A stretch of DNA of 64,000 bases. Origin: Notolepis coatsorum. Its lineage: Eukaryota; Chordata; Actinopteri; Aulopiformes; Paralepididae. The stretch covers positions 22,504,005 to 22,568,004 of the forward strand of contig OZ020585.1 of assembly GCA_963971535.1 (NCBI GenBank). The letters are read 5' to 3'. This document shows positions 45,274 to 56,473 of this stretch, one piece after another. The translations under genes were made by a program, and so were the position numbers. The stretch's first letter is position 1. The number at the start of each line of letters is the position of its first letter. The notes under the pieces were generated by a model that saw only the letters and a program-made list of their open reading frames with translations, searched no databases and was not told the origin of the DNA.

Positions 45274-45876
45274 CAGGGGTTCCCAAACTTTTCAGGCCGG
45301 GGCCCAGAAAATAAGGCGTCAGAGAGCCGCGGCCCAATGCACATCGTCTGGCTTTTTTTTTTTTTTTTTTTGTCAGGCGACCGATTTTTTAAGCCAAATA
45401 TCACTTCAATCCTATTAAGTTAGTTCAAGTTAGTTATTCATTTATATGTGCTATTTATGAGAGGGCTAACTTGTTGCAAAATAATAATGATAATAATAAT
45501 AGCCTCATTAAAATACTATTGTTGCTTCGGTTGTTTTCAGCGTTTTATGTGCATAATCTGTTATTTAGTTTGAAATGTTCGTTGAAATAAGTAGATTTTT
45601 CGTTTTTGTTTATTTATTAAGTTAATATAAAACCATATAGTCACATTTTAGAATACAATAGAATAGAATTTTAGAATACAACTAGAAACACTGTCCTGGC
45701 CTGCTTCTAAGTTCAGTGGCCTGACAAAAAAAATTTAAATAAAAAAATAAAAAATTTTAAAAATAAAAAATAAATTTATTTTTATTTTTTTATTTTTTTT
45801 TTAAATCATCTCGCGGCCCATCCGTGGCTGCTCGCGGCCCACCTTTGGGTCGCGACCCCAACTTTGGGAACCACTG
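45274..45876. mobile_element. hAT element 2 of the adjacent pair
   Basis: CAGGGGTTCCCAAAC ... TTTGGGAACCACTG is flanked by GTCTAACA (45266-45273 and 45877-45884). It is non-coding and AT-rich, with a gcggccca phrase near each end. It shares an internal block with the hAT at 24052. Confidence 0.92.
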
Positions 45877-45884
45877 GTCTAACA

Positions 45885-45992
45885 GATCCCAGTGTGTGTA
45901 TTTTAATGGTAGTTTCTCAAAATCAGGGTGTCTAGAGTGCAGTGTTCTGCAAGGAAGTTGCCTCGGTCCTCTACTTTCACTAATGATCTACC
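45885..45992 (+). mobile_element. LINE Y piece 3
   Basis: RSQCVYFNGSFS and LQGSCLGPLL continue the RT after the hAT pair. The piece ends FTNDLPQ at the BEL target site ccaag, and LINE Y continues with VLNTV after 52357. Confidence 0.75.
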
Positions 45993-45997
45993 CCAAG

Positions 45998-47431
45998 TGT
46001 TGTGAAGGGCCAGATTAAACCGAATATATATATTTATTTATATATATATATTTAATTGTATTTGTATATTCTCTAATATTCCTTGATATCCCTTGTATAT
46101 TCCTTGCACAATATGCATTGAATATCCATTCTAGCCTACTGAACATCCCATAATAGTCTCCATTCTACTATTGGTCGAGACCTTGGTGCCAGGCTGCCAT
46201 ACCCCCCAGACCCAGTTCAAACGTACCGCTCAACATGTACGAACAAGTCCTAGTTCCGCGTAGGAATCTGGCTACCGCACCACTAACGGTACTATTTGTT
46301 CATAGCGCGTATATATACTGCGCTACTAAAGTAGGACTTCCTTTTCAGTCCAGTTTCTTACCCTCCAATAGAGTGACAGACGTAAAGCCTCCCCGCGACG
46401 CCACGTGTGGGAGTAAGGCCAAGTTCGGCCTACCATCGGTATTGAGACATCGTGTATATTAATATTTGAATAGTCATATTTGGCACTATATCGTCGAGTT
46501 GGACGTAGTCTATTAAGCTAATAATAGTCTGTTAATATATAGTGCTTCGTGCGGTGAGAATACTACCGTAGTCAGTACCCCATCGTTTCGGGCAGAGAAC
46601 TAGCTGCTTATCCAGGATGGTCGACCCCATGTGAGACTGCATCCGAGGAGCCCCAGAGCCGACGAGCGAGTGGACCTGTATACCGGATTATTCTACCGAC
46701 GACAGCCCGCCTTCCCAGGCACGGATTATGCTTTGTGTACAGTGATTATTCCATGGATAAAGACCCCCGACACTGCCGTGTGTTGGAACCCCCCCCTGGA
46801 GAGGACGCAAGGTGAGGAGACGCTCTGCAAGACGAGGTCGCTTCACGTCTCTCCCCCGTGGACCGGAGAGAGCCGGCTCACAGAGAGTCCACCTGCTTTC
46901 ATCTGTGGTCCAAGGATCGCTGGCGCACCGAGCTGCACAACTGTGGGTTCACCCAGGATACCCTTGGCCGGACGAGGCAGCCAGACTCTACCCCCCCCCC
47001 CCCTCCTACTCCTGTTGTCTTACAAGCGACCGGATTAACCCCCCCTTAGTGTATCCAGTCTTATAATCATTAAAGTATCATTGCTGTTATTCCTTAACTA
47101 TTCCAGGTCGTATATGTACCACCTGCGCCACCAGAGATTGGACATTCTCTATTGATATACCGACGAATACTCTTTGCCATAAAAGTGCATACTATTTCAA
47201 TTCATAAATGTAATTAAGTGATTAAGTGCTTGCTCTACACACCATTGCTGTGTATGAATAAATACATACTTCGACTTCGTACATTTGTGTTGGATCCGTT
47301 TCATCTACGTGAGAGTGTTTATCATAATATATTTATGCCGAGTACTGGGTGGCCGAATATAAAGTACAAAGGTAGTGGTAGTAAGTATCATATCTAGTAA
47401 TACAGTCAGGGAATTGTACCCCTCAGTTACA
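45998..47431 (+). repeat. BEL 5' LTR
   Basis: It is 1434 bp. A TATA-like gtatatata at 46309-46317 could serve as core promoter (the counterpart in the 3' LTR is at about 51226), and aataaa lies at about 47261. Short frames inside are not genes. Confidence 0.95.
46309..46317 (+). promoter_or_regulatory. TATA-like box in the BEL LTR
   Basis: gtatatata is set in gcgcgtatatatactgcgc, the best core-promoter candidate in the LTR. The transcription start is not determinable. Confidence 0.35.
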
Positions 47432-47433
47432 AT

Positions 47434-47451
47434 TGGTCCTTCGAGCCGGAG
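47434..47451 (+). promoter_or_regulatory. BEL primer-binding site
   Basis: TTGGTCCTTCGAGCCGGA starts two bases after the LTR. TGG pairs with the CCA end of a tRNA, the usual minus-strand priming site. The tRNA isotype was not determined. Confidence 0.7.
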
Positions 47452-47475
47452 TGTAATTAGTGTAATATTAATATA

Positions 47476-48060
47476 GTGTTATTAATATTGAAATGGCCTA
47501 TGATGAACACTCCACGAAACGATCCTCCTAACCAACACCCGCAGCGCGAACGACGGCTCCCTCAGTACTTAGAGGCTTACGCTGTCAGTCAACAACCTAG
47601 TCTTCTACTAACAGTAAACGCGGTAAAACTAGAAAGTAAAAGTATGTCTAACCCCAACGCCCAGACTACCCCGACCATAGAGGCCCCTACGGGTTCTAAT
47701 GTAACTGACCAAGTTCACGGTGGGGACCAGTGGGAACCAGACATGACTTCACACCCCGCCAGTACTGAAGAAGTAGTCCCCGATGAGTCCCGGGAGGAAT
47801 ACAACGCTACCGAGAGAGAACTCGGCACGGAAGAAGACGGGGAGAGCACCGTGGAGATAGAGCTCCAAGGCTCCGCAAGGAGTACCCCGAGGGAAGGCTC
47901 CCCTAGAGAATGTGGCCCGAGACCGAGCAGACAGCCAGCGAGCAGCTGCTGGTGCTCTACGGGACGCAGAGCGCGACAGACAGCAAGCGCAACTAATAGA
48001 ACAGCTGATCAGACGGACAACACCCTCTCCCTCCGCCAGAGGCTCCAGGAACTCGTCTAG
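47476..48060 (+). pseudogene. BEL gag 5' part, frameshifted
   Basis: The frame starting in the leader (a plausible Met is in MMNTPRNDPPN) runs with Gln/Pro/Glu-rich sequence to about 47900. The meaningful reading then moves to the +1-shifted frame (VARDRADSQRAAAG), where gag continues. The tail of this frame after 47900 is out-of-frame sequence. A single-base change, not a known programmed site, is the simplest reading. Confidence 0.55.
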
Positions 48061-50806
48061 ACACACCTCCAGGGCGGCATCCCCTAGCCGAGTAAACAAC
48101 CCTGAACTTGACCAACAGACGAGGTCTATACCCCCCACAGACCACCTCCCCCCACCGGTCCAAGCGAGACCTAGCAACCGGGAAGGAGCAGCATATCCTG
48201 TGGAGAGGCTAAACCAAAGACTACAAGCACTGGATGACCTAACTGAAGACGAAGAGGAAGAGGAGGAGAACCACGCCCGACGACAGCACAGTACTCTACC
48301 GGACCAGGAGGTCCGGTACAGCCCAGGCTATACTCCCGCGGAGCTGCGCTACAGACCCCCGACTCTATACACGGGTGAGCACGACGCACGACCCGCACCG
48401 AGGAACAGCACCTGGACAAGCGGGCCATGGTACACTGCCGGTACCAGCCCATACCAAGGAGCGGGAGGAGACTCGCCTAGGAGGCCTCTCCCCCAACGCT
48501 CGCCGATGTATCCACAGTCAGCGTCATACATTGGCACGCCTATGGTACCCGACTTCACCCAAGAGAACCGGGCCCAGTATACAGAACTCCGCATGTGTCT
48601 GGAGACCATGTTGGTGGATGTATTGGACGAACGCCATAAATACGCCATCCTACTGAAGCACTTAAAGGTACCCCGCGCACATAATATAGCGCTCGCCTAC
48701 GCGACTTCCACCACCCCATACACAGCAGCGCTGGTAGCATTGGACCAGAGGTATGGGCGCATATGGGATTACGTGATCCAGGAGATCCGACACATCGACC
48801 GCTTACCCCCAGCAATAGACAATCGAGCACTGGACGACCTGTCCATCAGAGTGCAGTCCCTGGTAGGGATGTTGGGAGCGCAGAGAGAGAAGAGGAGGCA
48901 TGAACTTTACGCCAACTCAAATGTGGAAAGGATCTTGGAGAAGCTGCCGCCCGCTCGACAGGAGCGTTTTAGGCGGCAGAGAGACCACCGAGACCCGAAT
49001 CGGATCGGATCCCAAAATCTGAATAAAGAGTTACTGCCCGGTCCCACACTCGGCCCCTCCCTACTCGGCGTTCTACTCCGCTTCCGCCAGGAAAAGGTGG
49101 CCATCAGCGGGGACATTAAAGGAATGTTCCTGCAGGTGAGATTAGTAGAGGAGGACAAGCCCCTGTTACGGTTCCTATGGAGAGAGAAACCAGGAGATGA
49201 GCACCCAGCCATCTACCAATGGGAAGTCCTCCCCTTCGGAACGACGTGCAGCCCCTGCTGTGCTACATTTGCACTACAGAAACATGTAGCAGAGGACCCA
49301 GCAGCGGACGAAGAGGTCCGACACAGCGTAAAGAACAGCTTCTACGTAGACAACTGTCTACAAAGCCTTTCAACCCAGGAAGAAGCCGAGGCTCTCCTGA
49401 TTAAACTCTGCGCCTCATTGATCAAAGGCGGCTTTGATCTCAGGCAGTGGGCCAGCAGCGATCCGCAAGTACTGCGCAGCCTCTCCTCCGAGGACAAGGC
49501 AGCCAGCAGCGAGACCTGGATGGCTACAATCCCGGGAGAAGCCCAGGAGATGACCCTGGGATTGGTGTGGCGATTCAAAACAGATTCGCTTCACTACAGA
49601 CACAAGCCCCTGACTACAGAGCAGGGAAGGCCGGCGGCGGCGCCAACCACCAGACGGAGTGTGTACACAACACTCGCCCGACAATATGACCCGCTAGGAT
49701 GTATTCTACCGTACACCACCAGGGCAAGAATGATTGTACGAGCATTGTGGGACAAGGACCAGGGCTGGGACGACCCCATTCCCGCACACCTTGCATCCAC
49801 CTGGAGAGAGTGGGAGATGGAGCTCCACTCACTCCCAGGCGTTAATATGCGCCGAAGCTACTTCCCACCCACGGTGAGGCCAGAGACATGTAAAATGGAC
49901 TTACACGTCTTCAGTGACGCCTCAGAGGTCGCATACGGATCAGTAGCCTACTTGCGGGCCCAAGAAGAGGGGGGAGAGATCTACACAGCATTTGTCCTCG
50001 CCCGCTCGAGAATAGCCCCACGCAAGCAACAATCTATCCCACGCCTAGAGCTCTGCGCAGCCCTAGCCGGAGCGCACCTAGCCACGCTCATCCAACGTGA
50101 GCTCACCATACCGGTGTCTAGAACAATCCTGTGGTCAGATTCCACGACAGTACTCGCTTGGATCAAATCGGACTCATGCAAGTACAAAGTCTTCGTGGGA
50201 GTCAGAGTCACCGAGATTCAAGACTTAACCGAAGAGTTAACCGGAGAAACAGAGTGGCGCTACGTTGATACAAAACAGAACCCAGCTGACGTCATCACCC
50301 GGGGAATGCCCCTAGATGACCTCACCCGTCGCAATGTCTACAGTGACGGCCCAGCATTCCTAAAGCTCCCGGAAGGAGAGTGGCCCACGCCTATCCCGAG
50401 GGAAGCCAGTCAGGAGGAGGCTGAGAATAAGAAGCCTGTGTTCTGTGGATTGAGCACTGTTATCTCCGCAGACCCCAACATAGATGATTGCACTACCATA
50501 GAGAGTGCACAACAAAGGACATTCCTACTGCACTACCTACCGTCTCTACAGACCCGCCAGAAGTGGGTAAAGGAGAGAGACAATTTGACAGAAGGAACAG
50601 TCGTCATGATTATTGATCAATCACTGCCCAGAGCTATGTGGCCGGCCGGCCGCGTAAGCAAAGTGATCACCGGTGCCGACGGCAAGGTCCGAGCAGCTGA
50701 AGTGCTTGTCCAGGGTCGCACTTACACCCGTCCCGTGGCGAGGCTCATAGAACTGCCCCGACTCCCAGACACAATCGATGATGACCATGACCCTATAACC
50801 CTATGA
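47912..50806 (+). CDS. BEL gag-pol fusion frame with two in-frame deletions
   Basis: This is 964 codons open without an ATG start (first codon GTG, so it is probably read only through the gag frame). Residues 1-210 are low-complexity gag and 210-350 a DUF1759-like gag core (YTELRMCLETML, YAILLKHL). At about 351-372 the gag joins directly to RT, so the zinc knuckles, protease and RT N-terminus are missing. RT: SGDIKGMFLQVRL (first aspartate) and FYVDN at 477-481. RNase H: HVFSDAS at 665-671, RLELCAAL and WSDSTTVLAWI, then PADVITRG. At about 866-873 a second join skips the integrase core and lands in the DUF5641 C-terminal domain (NLTEGTVVMI, YTRPVARLI). Confidence 0.85.
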   Translation: MARDRADSQRAAAGALRDAERDRQQAQLIEQLIRRTTPSPSARGSRNSSRHTSRAASPSRVNNPELDQQTRSIPPTDHLPPPVQARPSNREGAAYPVERLNQRLQALDDLTEDEEEEEENHARRQHSTLPDQEVRYSPGYTPAELRYRPPTLYTGEHDARPAPRNSTWTSGPWYTAGTSPYQGAGGDSPRRPLPQRSPMYPQSASYIGTPMVPDFTQENRAQYTELRMCLETMLVDVLDERHKYAILLKHLKVPRAHNIALAYATSTTPYTAALVALDQRYGRIWDYVIQEIRHIDRLPPAIDNRALDDLSIRVQSLVGMLGAQREKRRHELYANSNVERILEKLPPARQERFRRQRDHRDPNRIGSQNLNKELLPGPTLGPSLLGVLLRFRQEKVAISGDIKGMFLQVRLVEEDKPLLRFLWREKPGDEHPAIYQWEVLPFGTTCSPCCATFALQKHVAEDPAADEEVRHSVKNSFYVDNCLQSLSTQEEAEALLIKLCASLIKGGFDLRQWASSDPQVLRSLSSEDKAASSETWMATIPGEAQEMTLGLVWRFKTDSLHYRHKPLTTEQGRPAAAPTTRRSVYTTLARQYDPLGCILPYTTRARMIVRALWDKDQGWDDPIPAHLASTWREWEMELHSLPGVNMRRSYFPPTVRPETCKMDLHVFSDASEVAYGSVAYLRAQEEGGEIYTAFVLARSRIAPRKQQSIPRLELCAALAGAHLATLIQRELTIPVSRTILWSDSTTVLAWIKSDSCKYKVFVGVRVTEIQDLTEELTGETEWRYVDTKQNPADVITRGMPLDDLTRRNVYSDGPAFLKLPEGEWPTPIPREASQEEAENKKPVFCGLSTVISADPNIDDCTTIESAQQRTFLLHYLPSLQTRQKWVKERDNLTEGTVVMIIDQSLPRAMWPAGRVSKVITGADGKVRAAEVLVQGRTYTRPVARLIELPRLPDTIDDDHDPITL

Positions 50807-50914
50807 CTTTGTGAAGTTGACTGACCCCTACAGCAAACCCTTATGTGTAAATAGACAACGCGATTAATCTGTCTCTGCTTAACTGATTAGGTCTGGGACC
50901 AATCAGGGGGTGGC

Positions 50915-52352
50915 TGTTGTGAAGGGCCAGATTAAACCGAATATATATATTTATTTATATATATATATTTAATTGTATTTGTATATTCTCTAATATTCCT
51001 TGATATCCCTTGTATATTCCTTGCACAATATGCATTGAATATCCATTCTAGCCTACTGAACATCCCATAATAGTCTCCATTCTACTATTGGTCGAGACCT
51101 TGGTGCCAGGCTGCCATACCCCCCAGACCCAGTTCAAACGTACCGCTCAACATGTACGAACAAGTCCTAGTTCCGCGTAGGAATCTGGCTACCGCACCAC
51201 TAACGGTACTATTTGTTCATAGCGCGTATATATACTGCGCTACTAAAGTAGGACTTCCTTTTCAGTCCAGTTTCTTACCCTCCAATAGAGTGACAGACGT
51301 AAAGCCTCCCCGCGACGCCACGTGTGGGAGTAAGGCCAAGTTCGGCCTACCATCGGTATTGAGACATCGTGTATATTAATATTTGAATAGTCATATTTGG
51401 CACTATATCGTCGAGTTGGACGTAGTCTATTAAGCTAATAATAGTCTGTTAATATATAGTGCTTCGTGCGGTGAGAATACTACCGTAGTCAGTACCCCAT
51501 CGTTTCGGGCAGAGAACTAGCTGCTTATCCAGGATGGTCGACCCCATGTGAGACTGCATCCGAGGAGCCCCAGAGCCGACGAGCGAGTGGACCTGTATAC
51601 CGGATTATTCTACCGACGACAGCCCGCCTTCCCAGGCACGGATTATGCTTTGTGTACAGTGATTATTCCATGGATAAAGACCCCCGACACTGCCGTGTGT
51701 TGGAACCCCCCCCCCTGGAGAGGACGCAAGGTGAGGAGACGCTCTGCAAGACGAGGTCGCTTCACGTCTCTCCCCCGTGGACCGGAGAGAGCCGGCTCAC
51801 AGAGAGTCCACCTGCTTTCATCTGTGGTCCAAGGATCGCTGGCGCACCGAGCTGCACAACTGTGGGTTCACCCAGGATACCCTTGGCCGGACGAGGCAGC
51901 CAGACTCTACCCCCCCCCCCCCCCTTCTACTCCTGTTGTCTTACAAGCGACCGGATTAACCCCCCCTTAGTGTATCCAGTCTTATAATCATTAAAGTATC
52001 ATTGCTGTTATTCCTTAACTATTCCAGGTCGTATATGTACCACCTGCGCCACCAGAGATTGGACATTCTCTATTGATATACCGACGAATACTCTTTGCCA
52101 TAAAAGTGCATACTATTTCAATTCATAAATGTAATTAAGTGATTAAGTGCTTGCTCTACACACCATTGCTGTGTAGGAATAAATACATACTTCGACTTCG
52201 TACATTTGTGTTGGATCCGTTTCATCTACGTGAGAGTGTTTATCATAATATATTTATGCCGAGTACTGGGTGGCCGAATATAAAGTACAAAGGTAGTGGT
52301 AGTAAGTATCATATCTAGTAATACAGTCAGGGAATTGTACCCCTCAGTTACA
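50915..52352 (+). repeat. BEL 3' LTR
   Basis: It is 1438 bp and near-identical to the 5' LTR. It is preceded by a short purine-rich aggggg tract that may be the plus-strand primer. Confidence 0.95.
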
Positions 52353-52357
52353 CCAAG

Positions 52358-52648
52358 TGTTAAATACAGTCGGGGCTAGACAACGTTGATGGCAGACCGA
52401 TTAGAATTATTGCAGATTATATTGCTGTACCGGTCTGCCATATTTTCAACCTAAGACTGAACATATGGCAGTAACCAAAAACGGTATCTTTCAATCATGG
52501 AAAGCTGCAAAAATAATCCCAATAATATCCAACAGGATTACCTTCAGTGGTAGACCAATTAGTATTCTCCCGATTTATAAGTAAACTAATGGACAAACTT
52601 GTCTTCGGTCAAATTGTTAAGTTACTTTTCTGTCAACAACCATGATTC
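52358..52648 (+). mobile_element. LINE Y piece 4 and RT N-terminal copy
   Basis: The first bases continue the RT frame cut by BEL. From about 52375 it carries an RT N-terminal block (DGRPIRIIADYIAVPVCHI, then WKAAKIIPIIS) that also occurs at 43060 and, in part, at 61692. Confidence 0.7.
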
Positions 52649-53082
52649 CGTCACGGCTAGTACAGAGAACCCAAGTGCAGAACACAGAAGGCAGGTAGTG
52701 GTTAAACCCAATAATGGGTGTGTTTATTGAGGAGTCCAGGCTGAGGGGGGTTTGGAGTAAGGTGAGTCAGGGGAGGACTGGGCTGAGATGCTGGGCAAGC
52801 TGGGTCCAAGGTGGCTGGCAGGGGGGGGGGGTGCAGAGCAGGCTGGGGTCCAGGGTGAGGCAGGCAGCACTAAGGCCTGGCTGGCAGGGGGGGGGGGGGG
52901 TGCAGAGCAGGCTGGGGTCCAGGGGCGTGATTTTTTTCCGTAGCCGCAGTTTGCGAAGACGCTCTGATTGGCTAGCCCGCGTACAGCGAAGACCCTCTCT
53001 GGTTTAGCTCCAAAGGGCTCTTCCGCCTTGTACATATTCTCTGCTTCGAAGTAGTTATGCTTTGGCCCTCTTTCGAAGTGAG

Positions 53083-55466
53083 TGATTGATTGATTGATTG
53101 AAAAGTTTATTAACAGATTGCAGAATGGGTACAGTACAGTACATCTCAATACAATTGTTAAGGGGATGCAGACCAGAGAAAGACTTTCGTCTTGTTTACA
53201 TCAGGGTCCCCCATTTTCAATTCATCATAACATATATGACATACATGACATACAGATAGACAGTACTGCTACATCTATACATTTATGACATATCAGATTT
53301 GCAAATACAGTACTGTTTGTGATACAAAAGTGTCCAGAAAAGGAGTGTATATACATTTGGCGTAGAAACTGTACATTGGAGGAGGTTGGTGGGGTGGGGT
53401 TGGGTGGGTTGGGTGAGGGCTGTACATTGGAGGTGGGGAGGGGGGGGGGGGGGGGTTGGGTATGGGACACACACACATTTTACACTGTACATTGGAATAT
53501 TGACAAAGCCTTACTTGGTCATTTACTGTACAACTAGGTTAGGACATTTGTAGGGGCCAGTTTCGAATTGCAGTCTCACGTAGGTGTTTTTTGAGAGTGT
53601 TTTTGAAGGTGGGTAGTGATTCACATTCCTTTACAGCTTTAGGCAGGGCGTTCCACATTGATGTGGCATAATTGCGAAACGTGTTTAGTCCCTTGTTTGA
53701 GCCGAATCTGGGTTTTACATGATTTGTGGAGCTCCCTCTGGTGTTGTGATCGTGGTATTCACTGACCTTTGGGAAGTATTTTGACATGTACATGGGTACC
53801 TTGGTCGCGTAGTGTATCTTGTAGACCAGGCCCATTGCAAGTTGCTGTACTCTGTCGTCTACTCTAAGCCATCCTAGGTTGTCAAAGTGGGCAGGGGTGA
53901 GGTGGGTTCTAGGAGTCAGGTCAAGTAGTAGTCTGACTAGCTTGTTTTGAGATGTTTGTAATTTGTTTTTTAGTGCCTTTGAGGTGCTTTGGTACCATGA
54001 GGTGCAAGCATAGTCGTAGTACCCTTGAATGAGTGCTCCTGCTAGAGTCTTCAGGGTATTCTTGTTTACCAGAGAGGAGATCCGGTACAAGAATCGCGTT
54101 CGTTGGTTGACTTTTTTTATTACATTGGATGCCATTTTGTCACAGGAAAGATTAGCCTCTAGGATGGAACCCAGGTAGGTAATTTCATCTTTCCTTGTGA
54201 TAATATTGTCACCCACTGTAACCGAGAAGCCGTCGGTCTTGCTGAGTTTGTTATTTGAACCGAAGAGAATGGACTCTGTTTTGCCCATGTGTAATGATAG
54301 TTTGTTGTCGGCGAGCCATATGCAGATTTTGCCTAGTTCCGAGCTGAGGGCTTTTTCAACCTGTAACTTGTTCTTGTCAGAGACCAGCAGGGCTGAGTCG
54401 TCCGCAAACAGGAACAAGTTGCAGTCACAAGCTGACGACATGTCATTTGCATAAATTTGGAATAGTAGCGGTCCTAGTATGCTTCCTTGTGGAACACCAC
54501 AGCTCACTGTGAGGGGGGGGGATAGGGTACCGTTTACTTCCACCATCTGTTCCCTCCCCTCCAGGTAGGATTGTATCCAGCTCACTGATAAACTATCAAA
54601 ACCAATTGCTTTTAGCTTGTCAATCAGAATGGTGTGATTGACAGTGTCGAAGGCCTTTTGTAGGTCCAGCATGACCATGCCGCAGTATTTGCCCGCGTCC
54701 ACCTCTTGTTTGATGTGGTCGTTCAAGTAGAGAAGGCATGTGTCAGTGGAGTGGGATGTTCTGAAGCCAGATTGGAATTCGTAGATTAGATTTTTTTCCG
54801 CGAGGTACTTTTCGATCTGTTCGTATACTATTTTTTCCATGACTTTCGAGATGGATGTAAGGATAGAAACAGGGCGGTAGTTACCCGGGTCTAATTTGCT
54901 GCCCTTTTTGTGCAGGGGTGTTACTCTCGCAATTTTGAAGTCCTTGGGGACGTGTCCCTGTTTTATGGAGAGGTTTATTATGTGTGTGATGACTGGGGTG
55001 ATGGCTGCTGCTGAGTCTCTGAGGAATTTGGAGGGGATGTTGTCATGGCCAGTGGCCTTGTTTGGTTGGAGGGCGCTCAGTTTTTTGAGTACCTCATCTG
55101 TAGTTACTATTTCCAGTTTGAAGTCGTCTTTGTGGACGCCTAGGTTCATGTAGTATGCTACTATGTGTTCTACCCCATACTGCCCTGAGTGGGAGGGTAG
55201 TTTGTTTACCAGTGTTGTGGCTATGTTTGTGAAGAAAGTGTTTAAGTAATTGGCTACATCCAGCTTGTCTGTGATGAGCGTGTTGTCCGTCTTTATGTTT
55301 ATGTTTGAGAACCTGGTTTTGAGTTTTTTACTGCAGCCTAGTTGATTGTTGAGTAATTTCCAAAGTTCACGTGGTTTATTTTTGTTTTCCTCGGTTTTGT
55401 CATTGATGAATTTTTTTTTAGCAGTTTTGATCATGGAGTTTACGTCATTTCTTAGTCTGTTTCTTA
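53083..55466 (-). mobile_element. L2-like LINE, 5'-truncated copy 2
   Basis: This is the same family as 4028-7066, with a tgat tail and a highly similar 3' UTR and ORF. It is truncated earlier, just upstream of the RT. Confidence 0.88.
53539..55466 (-). CDS. L2-like LINE reverse transcriptase, copy 2
   Basis: The frame is open from the truncation point (RNRLRNDVNS) to the stop at 53539, with the first Met at 55434 and 631 codons from there. It carries the same RT landmarks as copy 1: YRPVSILTSISKVMEK, DLQKAFDTVNH, GVPQGSILGPLLF and LFADDSALL. Differences from copy 1 are scattered single residues. The endonuclease is absent. The intact frame indicates recent insertion. Confidence 0.87.
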
Positions 55467-55902
55467 TGCTTAGAGTTTCTTTAGAGCAGGGCGATGGACC
55501 ACCAGCCCTGATTCCAAACTCTAAGCATAACCCACTTCAAAAGAGGGCCAGCATAACCACTTCCAAGCAGAGAATATATATGTACAAGGCGGATATTTCT
55601 ATTCCAGAGCCCTTCGGAGCTAAACCAATCAGAGAGCGTCTTCGCAAACTGCGGCTACGAAAAAAAATCACGCGGTCCAGGGTGAGGCAGGCAGGCAGAA
55701 TCTTCTGTTATTTCCCCTGCGCTTCTCATCCTTTCCCACCTGCTGTTTCAACCCCTAAGGCTTCCAACAGGATACCAGGCACTCTTTCCCTCTGTCAGAC
55801 GGACCTGTTCAATAAACCAAAGTACAGATTCAAAGTTAGCTTGACATATTAGTAATACCTCCAAAGTTACTTTCACACATTAGTAATAATACCTCTCCAA
55901 AG

Positions 55903-56259
55903 TTACGGGTCCTCCTCTCTTCCAGGGACGACTGTGTGTTCACAGAGATGTCTGCGCATCAAAGTTGTAACCGTAATCACCTTCCTACAGGCTATAGCTT
56001 GCAGCCGCGTCTGGTCCAGTATAGCCTCACACGCCTGATCGAGGGCCCTGACGTCGTCTGGACCCAAGACCCCCCCGCTGCACGTGCACGTCAACATCTT
56101 ACCCATTAAAGCATTATATAAAGCAGCTAGTTTAGCGATGTTAGTCGTCGCTGCCGTGATCTGTGCCGCGGCGGTGTAGACTTCATCATTCCACACCGCC
56201 ACCTTCCGGGCCGAATAGGAAGGCTTCCCATTTACAGGCTTTCCCCCTTTTCCTTTCAT
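55903..56259 (-). CDS. Unrecognised 118-residue frame
   Basis: ATG at 56259 in a reasonable context (agagATGaaa) opens a 118-codon frame ending at a TAA. The N-terminus is basic (MKGKGGKPVNGKP), the middle alanine-rich and probably helical (VYTAAAQITAATTNIAKLA). Cysteines occur in LTCTCSGG, ACEA, ACRK and HLCEH. Third positions look GC-biased, as in coding DNA. It lies in a segment absent from the two sibling copies of this repeat (43248 and 61752). I do not recognise the family. It may be a fragment of an unknown element or virus-like gene, or a chance frame. Confidence 0.35.
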   Translation of the reverse strand: MKGKGGKPVNGKPSYSARKVAVWNDEVYTAAAQITAATTNIAKLAALYNALMGKMLTCTCSGGVLGPDDVRALDQACEAILDQTRLQAIACRKVITVTTLMRRHLCEHTVVPGREEDP

Positions 56260-56472
56260 CTCTAACTAACTAAACTAAATCGTGCTCTCAGCGAGTGCAA
56301 TCGGCGAAGCCAGTAGGAAGTATAACTGGCCATGAGTGAATGGAAAACCAGAATATATAATACTGTTGCGTTGATGAACTGATGGCAGGCAGGTTTGTAG
56401 ACTGCGCAGGTGAATGGGATGAACCATAATGAGGAGGGGAACAGGATGATGCCCATATATGTTCACAGGAAG

Positions 56473-56473
<1 letters not shown>

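Larger units (their letters stand above)
45998..52352 (+). mobile_element. BEL/Pao LTR retrotransposon with internal deletions
   Basis: Two near-identical LTRs (45998-47431 and 50915-52352) start TGTTGTGAAGGG and end GTTACA. The 5-bp duplication CCAAG flanks the element (45993-45997 and 52353-52357). The LTRs differ only in poly(C) lengths and rare substitutions seen by eye, so the insertion is recent. The internal part is only about 3.5 kb and lacks segments of pol, so the element is complete at its ends but not autonomous. Confidence 0.95.
52923..55673. mobile_element. Foldback element with about 150-bp arms, split by a LINE
   Basis: Its left arm 52925-53080 (gcgtgatttttttccgtagc ... ggccctctttcgaag) is the complement of 55500-55673. 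A 7-bp ggtccag repeats on both sides (52916-52922 and 55674-55680). A small hairpin (atgcttagagttt / aaactctaagcat) at 55467-55530 marks the original centre. Confidence 0.75.
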
